A DNA stretch of 46,512 nucleotides from Anaerolineales bacterium UBA2181 (GTDB taxonomy: Bacteria > Chloroflexota > Anaerolineae > Promineifilales > UBA4811), in contig DCVT01000017.1 of the NCBI GenBank assembly GCA_002328075.1, positions 1 through 46,512 on the forward strand. The letters run 5' to 3'. Shown piece after piece: positions 25,550 through 33,712 of this stretch (positions are counted from its first letter, which is position 1; each line of letters opens with the position of its first letter). Under the pieces are notes generated by a model, which was not told the origin of the DNA, made no database searches, and worked only from the letters and a program-made list of their open reading frames with translations. The position numbers were made by a program, and so were the translations under genes.

Positions 25550-27394
25550 TCACGGGCACAGGAGAATCGGCCCGTCCCACTGGCACAGGACCTGGCCCAA
25601 CACCTCCAGATCACGCGACGCCTTGAGGCGCCCAACCCGCACCCCCTGTCTGTTCAAGTCCATGAGGATGAGATCGCTCTGGTAGCATTGGGCCGTCCGC
25701 AACAGCGTCTCGGCAAACGGTCCCTCGTCGCACAGGTAGGTAGCTTCCACCTCGTGCATCGCCAGGTACTTTCGCGCGTGGCTGATGGAATCCTGTCCCG
25801 GAGGCGAACTCTCAGGCACGGCGAGCACCACCACCGAGGCGCCCCATCGTTCTGCCATGTACGCCGCCACAAAGAGCGCTTCCCGCGATCTTGCCCGGCC
25901 GTCATAGGCCAGAAGAATTCGGTTCAGCGGCGAGGGCACGGTGCTGCGCCCCTGGTCGAATGAGCGGGGTGGCGCCACCAGCACCGGTTGTCCGACCTGC
26001 CGGACCAGGTTCGGCAGGGCGGAGCAGATCCTTTCGCTGTCTTCACCGTGGCCAACGACGCCCCAATCCACCACCAGCAGGTCCGTCAGCGCAGCCCGCC
26101 GGCAGATGCCATCGGTCGGGTCGCCTGCCTCGAACGTCAGATGGCCTTCCACGCCCGCCACCCGACAGCGCTCCTCAAAGGCGCGTCGCAGCTCCAAACC
26201 GGGCAGCTCCTCAGGGCAGCCAGGATCCTGCGCCCGGTGAGGCGTGGGCGACGGTGCGAACTGAGCGGCACAGATGCCGCATATCTGGGCGCCCTCACGC
26301 TCGGCCACCACCAGCGCCTGTTCCAGCGCCTGCCAGCTGCATTCGGCACCGCGCGAGCCGCTCATCGGCACCATGATGTCGGCAAACAGCCGCTGGCTGT
26401 AGCGGTCAAGTATCTGCTGCTGCGACCAGGACTCTGCCCTGGGACCGCTTTTCCACCGGCTCGGCACCACCAGATCCAGGAATTGCCTGCGCATCCGAAG
26501 CAGAAGGCGTTTCGGCTGCGGGTCAAACTGGGAAGCGAGCCGGCCGGCCGTGTCCGGTCTGACCTTCCACCCAAGCTTGTTCCTCAGCTCAGCCTGATAG
26601 GTGGCCAGCCAGATGAACATGTCGGTTTCGGTTCGGCCCGGGAAATAGCGCAGGATTCCCTGCTCGCGGATGGCATTCACCAGCGGCCGGTAGGTTTCAT
26701 CATGCCAGCGGCAGATTGCCTCCTCCTGGGTCAACTCGCGGTCCTCGCTGACTTCGGCCAGGTAGCGATGGACTTCGATGTGGCTTTCCAGTTTGCCATA
26801 CTGCCCAGGTGAGCTCACAGTCAGGTTCGCCCCCGGCCGGAGTTCGTCCAACCGCCAGGCCTCCAGAAACGCCGCGTATTCAGCCGTGATGATCAATTCA
26901 TCGGGCTGGACATCCGGTGCCAGCGGCACCTTGGTTCGCATTTCGGTGACGCAGGCATCGATGTGAGTGAGACCCTGCCGGCGAGCGATGGAGACGCGGT
27001 GATTGCCATCCAGGACAAAGTACGCCTCGCCGATCTGGTATACCTCGATCGGCGGGAGTTGGCTGACATCCGCTGCGGCGGCCATGACCGCGGACCACCG
27101 TCCGGCATCCGAATCCAAACGTGGCAGAAAGGTGCGCGTGAAATCGGCATAGCGCCCCACGCTGCCGACAATGGCGTTGAGCGGGATCGGCCGCACGGCA
27201 CTGGCCGCACGCTCCACCACCCTGAGCTTTTCCGCTACCTCTTTGTAGGAGAGCAGTTCAAACGATCTTCCGCTCAAACGCGCCGCGACCAGCTCCAGTT
27301 TCGCCTTCCTGCGGGCCCGATGAAAGTCGCTAATGGCACCTTTGAGCCTGGACAAGGGCATCCTTGCACCCAATTGAGACTGGAATGTGGCCAT
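25550..27394 (-). CDS. ParB-like domain fused to tandem universal stress protein domains
   Basis: A 614-residue three-part protein. Residues about 70-165 look like a ParB/sulfiredoxin-like domain (RPIPLNAIVGSVGRYADFTR, LPPIEVYQIGEAYFVLDGNH, RVSIARRQGLTHIDACV), with the DGNHR motif of ParB-like nucleotide-binding folds. A middle region of about 150 residues (WHDETYRPLVNAIREQGILR) is unknown to me. Two universal stress domains follow: one from RLFADIMVPMSGSRGAECSW and one from LNRILLAYDGRARSREALFV. ATG 27394 (or TTG 27397) begins the frame. The protein may sense nucleotides through both fold types. It has a long leader and no operon partner. Function is inferred only at domain level. Confidence 0.75.
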   Translation of the reverse strand: MATFQSQLGARMPLSRLKGAISDFHRARRKAKLELVAARLSGRSFELLSYKEVAEKLRVVERAASAVRPIPLNAIVGSVGRYADFTRTFLPRLDSDAGRWSAVMAAAADVSQLPPIEVYQIGEAYFVLDGNHRVSIARRQGLTHIDACVTEMRTKVPLAPDVQPDELIITAEYAAFLEAWRLDELRPGANLTVSSPGQYGKLESHIEVHRYLAEVSEDRELTQEEAICRWHDETYRPLVNAIREQGILRYFPGRTETDMFIWLATYQAELRNKLGWKVRPDTAGRLASQFDPQPKRLLLRMRRQFLDLVVPSRWKSGPRAESWSQQQILDRYSQRLFADIMVPMSGSRGAECSWQALEQALVVAEREGAQICGICAAQFAPSPTPHRAQDPGCPEELPGLELRRAFEERCRVAGVEGHLTFEAGDPTDGICRRAALTDLLVVDWGVVGHGEDSERICSALPNLVRQVGQPVLVAPPRSFDQGRSTVPSPLNRILLAYDGRARSREALFVAAYMAERWGASVVVLAVPESSPPGQDSISHARKYLAMHEVEATYLCDEGPFAETLLRTAQCYQSDLILMDLNRQGVRVGRLKASRDLEVLGQVLCQWDGPILLCP

Positions 27395-27991
27395 CAAGAC
27401 CCCCGTTCACTTCTGAAGACACTCGTGAGTTCAGCGCACCGCTCCCCGGTCGGCCGGGAGGGGTGCGGGGACGCGCCGAGGGCGCGGAGGAAAGGACGCA
27501 CGTCGGCGGTCTGCAGCCGGTTTCGCACGACGCTTCTACAACTGCCGGCGGTCAACGGTTCGGCCTCCCAGCTCGTTTTGTGCAGCCCATTGTTGCGCTG
27601 GTTTGGGTTCGGCGCCGCTCACTCGGGATCCGATAGGTGCCACAACAGATCATAGCCGTCGTGGCCTCTGGTGTGTGGTCTCTGGAGAATGGCGTGTGGC
27701 TTGTCTGCCAGGAGCGAGGCGCGATCACGATGCTAAAGTCGGAGCAGCTAGTATACCATAGACGGCAACTTGCTGTGACCAAACAGCACTGCACCGCTCG
27801 GCCTTGCGCCCGGGATCGCAGGTAGAGGCTCCTGGAATGACCCGACGGCCCGGAGCGCGCTCGGCGTGCCGGCGACGTGCCGGCAAGCGACCCAGGTTTC
27901 GCATCCTCGTCGCCATCGCGTCAGATGCCAACACCGGTCGGTAACCTAACGCCCTCGGATCGCAATCCGCGGCCATGTCCGCCACGCGGGC
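27395..27991. other. 597-bp region between divergent-looking transcripts, regulatory only
   Basis: No coding sequence with family features is seen. It holds a candidate promoter for the gene at 25550-27394 and the downstream flank of acr3. Confidence 0.4.
27750..27760 (-). promoter_or_regulatory. Extended -10 box upstream of the ParB-USP gene
   Basis: On the minus strand TATGGTATACT has a TGN extension before TATACT (27750-27755). No good -35 box is needed for such promoters. The implied leader is about 350 nt, which is long, so a nearer promoter may exist. Confidence 0.4.
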
Positions 27992-29035
27992 TTACGATTG
28001 CGCCGGTATGGGCAGAACGGACGGTTGAGCCGGGCTCCTCCAAAAACCCTTCTTTCCCAGCACCTTGCCCACAAACACCAGCCCTAACATGATTGGGACC
28101 TCCCAGAACAGGCCCATGGTGGTGCCCAGCGCAGCCATGGACCCTACCCCATAAAGGGCCACCGCGGTGGCAATGGCGATCTCGAAATGGCTGGAGGAGC
28201 CAATCAGCACCGTCGTGATCGCCTCGCGGTACTCGAGTTTGAAAGCCCGGGTGACGAACAGGTTGTAGCCCACCACAATGACAAATCCGAGCAGCAGCGG
28301 GATCGAAACCAGCAGCAGAGCGTCAAAGCGATCGATGAGCACCTGGCCGTTGAGCGCGAACAGGACCACCAACGTCGTGAGCAGTGCCGCAATGGCTATC
28401 TTTTCGACGATCGGTCGATACTCGTTTTTGAACCAGTCCTCGCCTTTGGCATCCGTGAGCAACCGCTTGCTGACCACGCCCATAACGAGCGGCACCCCGA
28501 TGAAGACCAGAGCAGATATCAGCAGTAGTTCCCGGTCAAGGGGTATTCCTTGAATGCCGGTCAGCAGCGAGACGATGGGCACGTACAACACCAATATGGT
28601 CAAGGTGTTGAGGCTGGTGTTGATCACGTTCTGCTCCTGGTTGCCGTCGGCCAGTTTTCCCCACACCAGCACCATCGCCGTGCAGGGGCTGGAGCCGAGC
28701 AGGATCACCGCAACGATGAGCTGTTCATTACCGCGGAGGAACAGGTGCGCCAGCAGCGCTGCCACGGCCGGCGCAATGATCCAATTCGAGAACAGGGCGA
28801 GCACGATCGGTTTGGGGTTTCGGCGCAGCTTTTTCAACTCCGCGACCTGCAGGTTCAGCATGGCCGGGTACATCATCAGAAACAGACAAATCCCAATCGG
28901 GATCGAGATCCCCCGGACCTGCCAGGAGTCAATGGTTTCACCAATTCCTGGCACCACCTGGGAGAGGATGATGCCGGCCACCATGCAGAGCGCGACCCAG
29001 AGGGCCAGGTACTTTTCGAACTTGCTCACTGTCAT
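27992..29035 (-). CDS. acr3: Arsenite efflux permease Acr3
   Basis: A 347-residue membrane protein with about ten hydrophobic helices, of the ACR3 branch of the bile/arsenite/riboflavin transporter superfamily. It exports arsenite (and often antimonite) from the cytoplasm. Family marks are YLALWVALCMVAGIILSQ at the start, GICLFLMMYPAMLNLQ, and LLGSSPCTAMVLVWGKLADG with the essential Cys of SSPCTAMV. NTSLNTLTILVLYVPIVSLL, GSSSHFEIAIATAVALYG and EVPIMLGLV complete it. The start overlaps arsR by 4 bp (ATGA), so the two are translated together and induced by arsenite. No arsC or arsA is in the window. Confidence 0.92.
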   Translation of the reverse strand: MTVSKFEKYLALWVALCMVAGIILSQVVPGIGETIDSWQVRGISIPIGICLFLMMYPAMLNLQVAELKKLRRNPKPIVLALFSNWIIAPAVAALLAHLFLRGNEQLIVAVILLGSSPCTAMVLVWGKLADGNQEQNVINTSLNTLTILVLYVPIVSLLTGIQGIPLDRELLLISALVFIGVPLVMGVVSKRLLTDAKGEDWFKNEYRPIVEKIAIAALLTTLVVLFALNGQVLIDRFDALLLVSIPLLLGFVIVVGYNLFVTRAFKLEYREAITTVLIGSSSHFEIAIATAVALYGVGSMAALGTTMGLFWEVPIMLGLVFVGKVLGKKGFWRSPAQPSVLPIPAQS

Positions 29036-29469
29036 ATCTCCTTATTACAGGGCTCAACGGATGTTGGGGTCGAAGCGACAGCGGGACCAGGTCGGTTCTC
29101 GGCATCGACCATGGTGACCAGCGGGCTTTGCGGGCCACAGTCAGGCCGGCGCGATCGCATGCGGTCAGGGTCAAGAAACTGCATCAGTAGTTCGCGCAAC
29201 TCAGCCACCTTTTCGCGGTTGACGGAATAATAGATCCAGCGGGCATCGGCCGTGTCGCGCTCCACATCCACCCACCCCGCCTGGCGTAGAACGCTCAGAT
29301 GATGCGAGATCAGATTGGGCGCCATCTGCAGCGCATCGCCCAGCTCGCAATTGCACTGTACCCCTTCCATCAGCAGGTTGATGATCAGCAGGCGCTTGGG
29401 CTCGGCCAAAACCTTTAGCAGTTCGGCAAGGTCCTGCAGGTCGGTGGGGGCTGATACGCTATGGGACAT
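29032..29469 (-). CDS. arsR: ArsR-family metalloregulator
   Basis: A 145-residue ArsR/SmtB winged-helix repressor. LKVLAEPKRLLIINLLMEG begins the fold. ELGDALQMAPNLISHHLSVLRQAGWV is the recognition helix region, and DARWIYYSVNREKVAELREL the wing and last helix. CNC (39-41) lies just before the ELxxAL helix, where arsenic-responsive ArsR proteins carry their thiolates. A third Cys at the C-terminus (VEPCNKEI, or RPDCGP) could complete the site. ATG 29469 is chosen by family length; an upstream ATG would cross the promoter. It should repress arsR-acr3 until arsenite binds. Confidence 0.88.
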   Translation of the reverse strand: MSHSVSAPTDLQDLAELLKVLAEPKRLLIINLLMEGVQCNCELGDALQMAPNLISHHLSVLRQAGWVDVERDTADARWIYYSVNREKVAELRELLMQFLDPDRMRSRRPDCGPQSPLVTMVDAENRPGPAVASTPTSVEPCNKEI

Positions 29470-29490
29470 GGCGATTCTCTCGCGAAAGTA

Positions 29491-29534
29491 ATTCAATGTG
29501 CGTTGAATTATACTCCGGGTGAGCTGGGTGTCAA
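29491..29534 (-). promoter_or_regulatory. arsR-acr3 promoter with inverted-repeat operator
   Basis: On the minus strand TTGACA (29529-29534) and TATAAT (29507-29512) are both perfect, 16 bp apart. The inverted repeat ATTCAA/TTGAAT (29491-29496 and 29503-29508) overlaps the -10 box and start site, a typical ArsR operator position. Confidence 0.85.
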
Positions 29535-29788
29535 GGCCATCGGCCATGCTTTCGGAGCGACTTTTTCCCGGTTTGATCGCGGCGTACCGGTGCCTCTCAA
29601 CCGGACCGCATCAGCTCCGCCATGGCTTGTACGACACTCTCCAGTGAACCTGGCCACCCAGTTCCAGGTCAACATAACCGACACCACCTGTCCGCCCTCC
29701 GCGGGCTCTTGCGGCGCTATCCACCTGCGGTGGGACCGGGGAACCAGTGGCCGGCACCTGGGCCTGACAGTCGGTACCCATCACCGGC

Positions 29789-29817
29789 TTGACAACGCTC
29801 GAATCACCGCGTATACT
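29789..29817 (+). promoter_or_regulatory. Promoter of the marR-ABC operon
   Basis: TTGACA (29789-29794) and TATACT (29812-29817) are 17 bp apart, about 38 bp before the GTG at 29855. The rest of 29535-29788 shows nothing recognisable. Confidence 0.8.
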
Positions 29818-29854
29818 TGGTTCGTCTAACTAATTTACCAAGGAGTTTTCCAAC

Positions 29855-30313
29855 GTGGAGGGTGACACCCCCATCGAATCGGCCGAATTGCAGTTGTTGA
29901 GTCTGTTTAATCGGTTGCGCCGCGTTGCGCTGGGTCGGAATCCGGTGCATGAGAGCGGCGTAACCGGCCCACAGCTCACGGTCCTCGACCGGATTGCTGC
30001 CTGGCCCGGGTGTGGTGTTCAGGAGATCGCTGACGACCTGGGACTGACGGCCCCGACCGTGAGCGTGACCGTGCGCCGGTTGGAGGAAGCCGGCCTGCTG
30101 ATGCGCCGACCGGATCCGGCCGACGGCCGCGCTGTGCAGCTGTTCCTGGAGCCACGTGGCGAGATTCTCCAACAGCAGGCAGTGGCCTTTCGCCTGGAAA
30201 AGATGCGCCGGCTGCTGGCCGGCCTGACGCCCGACGAGCGAGAAACGCTATTGGCGATGTTGCAGCGCGCTATCAGCGCGGCCGAAACCACAGAAGGAGC
30301 ACAGAATGCCTAA
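29855..30313 (+). CDS. MarR-family transcriptional regulator
   Basis: A 152-residue MarR winged-helix protein. The DNA-binding core is VTGPQLTVLDRIAAWPGCGV, EIADDLGLTAPTVSVTVRRL and EEAGLLMRRPDPADGRAVQL, with the R-R-x-D-x-x-D-x-R wing. GTG 29855 is supported by AAGGAG 12 nt upstream. It overlaps the next gene by 8 bp, so it heads an operon of a CopD-like protein, a PIG-L deacetylase and an ABC exporter, and probably represses it. Ligand unknown; phenolic or drug-like ligands are common in the family. Confidence 0.85.
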   Translation: MEGDTPIESAELQLLSLFNRLRRVALGRNPVHESGVTGPQLTVLDRIAAWPGCGVQEIADDLGLTAPTVSVTVRRLEEAGLLMRRPDPADGRAVQLFLEPRGEILQQQAVAFRLEKMRRLLAGLTPDERETLLAMLQRAISAAETTEGAQNA

Positions 30314-30797
30314 TACCATCATCCTCGCCCTGGTCATCTTTTTGCATGACCTCTTCACCGCCGTTTGGATCGGCGGGCTGATCACCCTGGGGATTGCGGT
30401 CCTGCCCGCGGCGCGAAAAGCATTAGGTATGGGTCCGCAGACCCGAAACCTGATGCAGGCCATCCAGAAGCGGCTGAGCACTCTGGTCTACGTTAGCATC
30501 GTGGGTCTGGTGTTGACCGGGCTGCTCATGGCCAACCGCGCTCCGGCCTTCCAGGGCATGTTCAGTTTTGCCAATGCCTATTCGACCGCGCTGTCGCTCA
30601 AACACATACTGGTGCTGATCATGATCATCGTGTCGCTCTACCGCAGCCTGGTGCTGGGCCGCATCAACAACTCTTCGCAGCCGTCCCGGGAAAAGCTGAA
30701 CGGTGCGCTCCTGTTCCTCAACATCGGACTGGGACTCGCCGTGCTGTTCGTGAGCGGGTACTGCGCCGCGCTCTCGGCCGGACCCAAGCCAGTCTGA
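30306..30797 (+). CDS. CopD-like integral membrane protein
   Basis: A 163-residue membrane protein with about four helices: IILALVIFLHDLFTAVWIGGL, LVYVSIVGLVLTGLLMA, LKHILVLIMIIVSLYRSLVLG and ALLFLNIGLGLAVLFVSGYC. HDLFTAVWIGG and the later LKH resemble the conserved histidines and aromatic helix of CopD/DUF4149-type proteins. The role is unclear; CopD proteins are linked to copper or heme handling. It overlaps marR and is followed after 7 bp by the deacetylase gene, so it is within the operon. Confidence 0.65.
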   Translation: MPNTIILALVIFLHDLFTAVWIGGLITLGIAVLPAARKALGMGPQTRNLMQAIQKRLSTLVYVSIVGLVLTGLLMANRAPAFQGMFSFANAYSTALSLKHILVLIMIIVSLYRSLVLGRINNSSQPSREKLNGALLFLNIGLGLAVLFVSGYCAALSAGPKPV

Positions 30798-30804
30798 GCT
30801 GGAT

Positions 30805-31548
30805 ATGGCTGTCGCCGGCGTCTTGGCGGTCCTGGCTCACCCCGACGACGAGGCGTTTCGGGCTGGTGGGACGCTGGCCTTGTTGGCAAAAAAGGGAATT
30901 CCGGTGCACCTCCTTACCGCCACCCGGGGCGAGGCCGGTGCGCGTGGCGATCCGCCGCTGTGCACCGCAGCCGACCTGCCGGCCGTGCGAGAGAAAGAGC
31001 TGCGTTGCGCCTGTGGCGCATTGGGCATCGAACCTCCCCGCCTGCTGGACTACTCTGACGGCCGCCTGTCTCGAGTGCCTGATCAACAGGCGGTGACCCA
31101 GGTGCTGGCAGCTATCCAGGAGCTCAAGCCTGAGGTACTCCTCACCTGGCCGCCTGATGGACTATCGGGACACCCCGACCACATAGCCGTGAGCCGCTGG
31201 ACCGGCTTGGCGTATCAGGAAGCGGTTCGGCTTGGGGCGGACGCGCCCATTGCCCTCTACTACCTGGCGGTGCCGCTCTCGGTGGCCCGGGCTCTGGGGT
31301 TGGGCCAGCTACACGCCGTGCCTGATGAGCAGATTGACCTCACGGTGGACGTCTGCGAGGTGTGGAAACAAAAGCTGGCCGCGATCCGCTGCCATCGCAC
31401 GCAGACTGGCAGTTCGCCCATCCTGGCAGCGTCTATTGAGAGGCAACGATTGTTCCTGAGCCAGGAGCATTTTCGGCGTGCACAGTGGCGGACGCCAGGA
31501 GACATTCTGGCGCAGGCGACCGAGCCGGCGGAACAGGATATGGGATGA
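30805..31548 (+). CDS. PIG-L (LmbE-type) family deacetylase
   Basis: A 247-residue protein of the PIG-L/LmbE family, zinc-dependent deacetylases of N-acetylglucosamine conjugates such as mycothiol or bacillithiol precursors. The motif AHPDDEAFRAGGTLALLAKK (10-29) holds zinc ligands His and Asp; GHPDHIAVSRW holds the third His. EVLLTWPPDGLSGHPDH matches the active site loop. ATG 30805 comes 7 bp after the previous gene; it overlaps the ABC gene by 4 bp. Substrate unknown. The exporter downstream suggests a conjugate or antibiotic-like product, which is inference. Confidence 0.85.
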   Translation: MAVAGVLAVLAHPDDEAFRAGGTLALLAKKGIPVHLLTATRGEAGARGDPPLCTAADLPAVREKELRCACGALGIEPPRLLDYSDGRLSRVPDQQAVTQVLAAIQELKPEVLLTWPPDGLSGHPDHIAVSRWTGLAYQEAVRLGADAPIALYYLAVPLSVARALGLGQLHAVPDEQIDLTVDVCEVWKQKLAAIRCHRTQTGSSPILAASIERQRLFLSQEHFRRAQWRTPGDILAQATEPAEQDMG

Positions 31549-32573
31549 ATGACGCAATACGGGTAAACAACCTGACGAAGGTATTCGGGCCGGCCGATTC
31601 GGGCGTGGTGGCCGTCGATCACATCAGCTTTGACGTGCGCCGGGGAGAGGTCTTTGGCTTCCTGGGGCCCAACGGTGCGGGCAAGACGACCACCCAACGT
31701 ATGTTGACCACGCTGCTGGAGCCTACCGAGGGGAGCATCATCATCCATGGCCACGACCTGGCCCGGGATGCCTACCCGGTCAAGCGGCAGATGGGCCTGG
31801 TGCCGGAGGAATCCAACGTCTACACCGAACTGACGGCCTGGGAGAACCTGATGTTCACCGGCCGGCTGTATCGGGTCTCTCGCGCCGAGCGAACCGAGCG
31901 CGCCCAACACCTGTTGGAGACCTTTGGCCTGTGGGAGAAACGGGACGTCAAGGCCGAGAATTACTCCAAAGGGATGCGGCGCCGCCTCAGCATCGCCATG
32001 GCCATCATCCATCGGCCGGCGCTCCTCTTTCTCGACGAGCCGACGCCGGGCCTGGACGTTCAGAGCGCCCGCGCGATCCGCGACCTGATTCGCCAGCTCA
32101 ACGCCGAGGGCACCACCATCTTTCTGACCACCCACCAGATCGAAGAGGCCAACCAGCTCTGCGACCGGGTTGCCATCATCAAACAGGGGCGAATCGCGGC
32201 CGTCGACACGCCGGAGCGGCTAAAGGCCGCCTTCCGGCGCGTGCAATCGGTTGAAGTCGGATTGGAACCTACCGCCGCCCAAGTTTCCGAGAACTCGCGG
32301 GCGTCCTGGGCCGGGGTGCCGGGCGTCACCACCGCGGTCAAATGGGGCGACAAGTGGCGGTTGTACACCGAGGACCCATCGGTTCTGCTACCGCAGGTGC
32401 TGGACCATGCCCGGGCCAACGGACTCAAGGTGATCAGCCTGAGCACCCTGGGGCCCAGCCTGGAGGACGTCTTTCTGGAAATCACCGGCCAGCAGGTGGG
32501 CGCTGTTCGCCACGAGACGCCGCCGCAGCCGCGGCAGCGGGGGATGAAGGGCGGGATGGGAGGAAAGCGATGA
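31545..32573 (+). CDS. ABC transporter ATP-binding protein
   Basis: A 342-residue ABC-2-type exporter ATPase. Walker A FLGPNGAGKTTTQR, Q-loop in QMGLVPEESNVY, signature YSKGMRRRLSIA (an SKGM variant of LSGGQ), Walker B LLFLDEPTPGLD and switch His in LTTHQIEEA are all present. The C-terminal 100 residues form the accessory domain common in drug or polyketide exporters (DUF4162-like). It overlaps both neighbours by ATGA, so translation is coupled with the deacetylase and permease. Substrate not known. Confidence 0.9.
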   Translation: MNDAIRVNNLTKVFGPADSGVVAVDHISFDVRRGEVFGFLGPNGAGKTTTQRMLTTLLEPTEGSIIIHGHDLARDAYPVKRQMGLVPEESNVYTELTAWENLMFTGRLYRVSRAERTERAQHLLETFGLWEKRDVKAENYSKGMRRRLSIAMAIIHRPALLFLDEPTPGLDVQSARAIRDLIRQLNAEGTTIFLTTHQIEEANQLCDRVAIIKQGRIAAVDTPERLKAAFRRVQSVEVGLEPTAAQVSENSRASWAGVPGVTTAVKWGDKWRLYTEDPSVLLPQVLDHARANGLKVISLSTLGPSLEDVFLEITGQQVGAVRHETPPQPRQRGMKGGMGGKR

Positions 32574-33334
32574 AGCTGAGAGGATTGCAGCGAGTTGGGG
32601 ACGAGTTGGCCCAGGCCTGGATCATCGTCGCCAAGGATATCCGGGTTCACTATCTTCGGCCGGGAATGATCATGTTTGGCTTTCTGATGCCGTTCTTTAT
32701 GTTCTTTTCCTTTTCCGTGAGGCGTGCGATGGCGGCGGAACAGGGTGTGGCACGGTTGCTGGCGCTGACCACCTTTTTCACCGCCGCTGCAGCCGGCCCG
32801 TTCATCATCCCACTGGAGCGGCGTCTGGGCACCTACGACCGGCTGCTGGCGGCCCCCATGTCGCTCTTGACCCTGCTGCTGAGCAAGACGGCCGTGGGAG
32901 CCGTGTTTGCCATGGCCGTCTCAGCCGTGTCGCTGCTGGTCGGCCTGATTGTTTTCAGGGTGACTATTGCCCAACCCTGGCTGTTAGCCGCCGGAGCGGT
33001 GCTGAGCTCCTTTTCCTTCTCCGCCCTGGGTCTGATCTTTGGCTCCATCCCGACGCGCAACCCGGGCGACGTGCAGATGCCCAGCACCCTTTTGCGCTGG
33101 GGGCTGCTGTTTATCAGCGGCGTCTTTGTTCCTCTGGCCGAGATGTCGACCGGCGCCCGGCTGTTGGCATTTGTCTCCCCATTGACCTACGCCCAGGACC
33201 TGATGAACCACGCTGTCCTGGGAGCAGCTATGCTGAACCCATGGCTGGACCTGGCCGTGCTGCTGGCCAGCGGGATCCTGTGCCTGCTGCCGCCGGTGTG
33301 GATGCATCGACGGAGCCGGCAGCTGGGGTATTGA
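32570..33334 (+). CDS. ABC-2 type transporter permease
   Basis: A 254-residue permease of the ABC-2 exporter type. Six hydrophobic segments are visible, including MIMFGFLMPFFMFFSFS, LLALTTFFTAAAAGPFI, GAVFAMAVSAVSLLVGLIVF, WLLAAGAVLSSFSFSALGLIF, LLRWGLLFISGVFVPLAEM and LDLAVLLASGILCLLPP. The motif IPLERRLGTYDRLLAAP is the coupling helix region shared by the family. The start overlaps the ATPase stop. It is the last gene of the marR operon. The partner ATPase supplies energy. Confidence 0.88.
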   Translation: MKLRGLQRVGDELAQAWIIVAKDIRVHYLRPGMIMFGFLMPFFMFFSFSVRRAMAAEQGVARLLALTTFFTAAAAGPFIIPLERRLGTYDRLLAAPMSLLTLLLSKTAVGAVFAMAVSAVSLLVGLIVFRVTIAQPWLLAAGAVLSSFSFSALGLIFGSIPTRNPGDVQMPSTLLRWGLLFISGVFVPLAEMSTGARLLAFVSPLTYAQDLMNHAVLGAAMLNPWLDLAVLLASGILCLLPPVWMHRRSRQLGY

Positions 33335-33492
33335 CCGTCGCGGGCGACCTGGATGGGGAGGCCGCCATCGTCCGGCGACGGCCGTGAACTGGTGATCCGC
33401 TGCCCCTGAAACGACCCGCCGGCGCACCAGCACGACGGTTGGCCGGCAAAGCGCACCCACACCGAGCACCCCTGCGTATCCTGCAGGGCGAT

Positions 33493-33525
33493 CCGGTTGC
33501 CCGGCGACCCCGATCGGGCAACCGG
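33493..33525. terminator. Long GC-rich stem-loop after the ABC operon
   Basis: CCGGTTGCCCG (33493-33503) pairs perfectly with CGGGCAACCGG (33515-33525) over 11 nt. There is no T-run. It may end the plus-strand operon or be a repeat; a related half-copy GGCCGGTTGCCC follows at 33543. The 33335-33712 gap holds no supported gene. Confidence 0.5.
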
Positions 33526-33653
33526 ACCTGCCCCCAACCGGTGGCCGGTTGCCCTGTGGGTCACCGGTGCAGCCGGCCGTCGAACCGGCCGGCGGTCCGG
33601 CCCGGGCGGAAACGCACCGCTACCTGAATCGGGAGGGGGCGAGGCGCGCCAAA

Positions 33654-33681
33654 CGGCGCCGGCTGTGAGCCGCCGGCGCCG
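33654..33681. terminator. GC stem-loop after the LysM gene
   Basis: CGGCGCCGGC (33654-33663) pairs with GCCGGCGCCG (33672-33681). It lies 32 bp beyond the stop of the minus-strand LysM gene. A terminator role is likely but no T-run is seen. Confidence 0.45.
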
Positions 33682-33712
33682 ATGCAATCGATGGGCGCTC
33701 CCTGGAGGCGGG

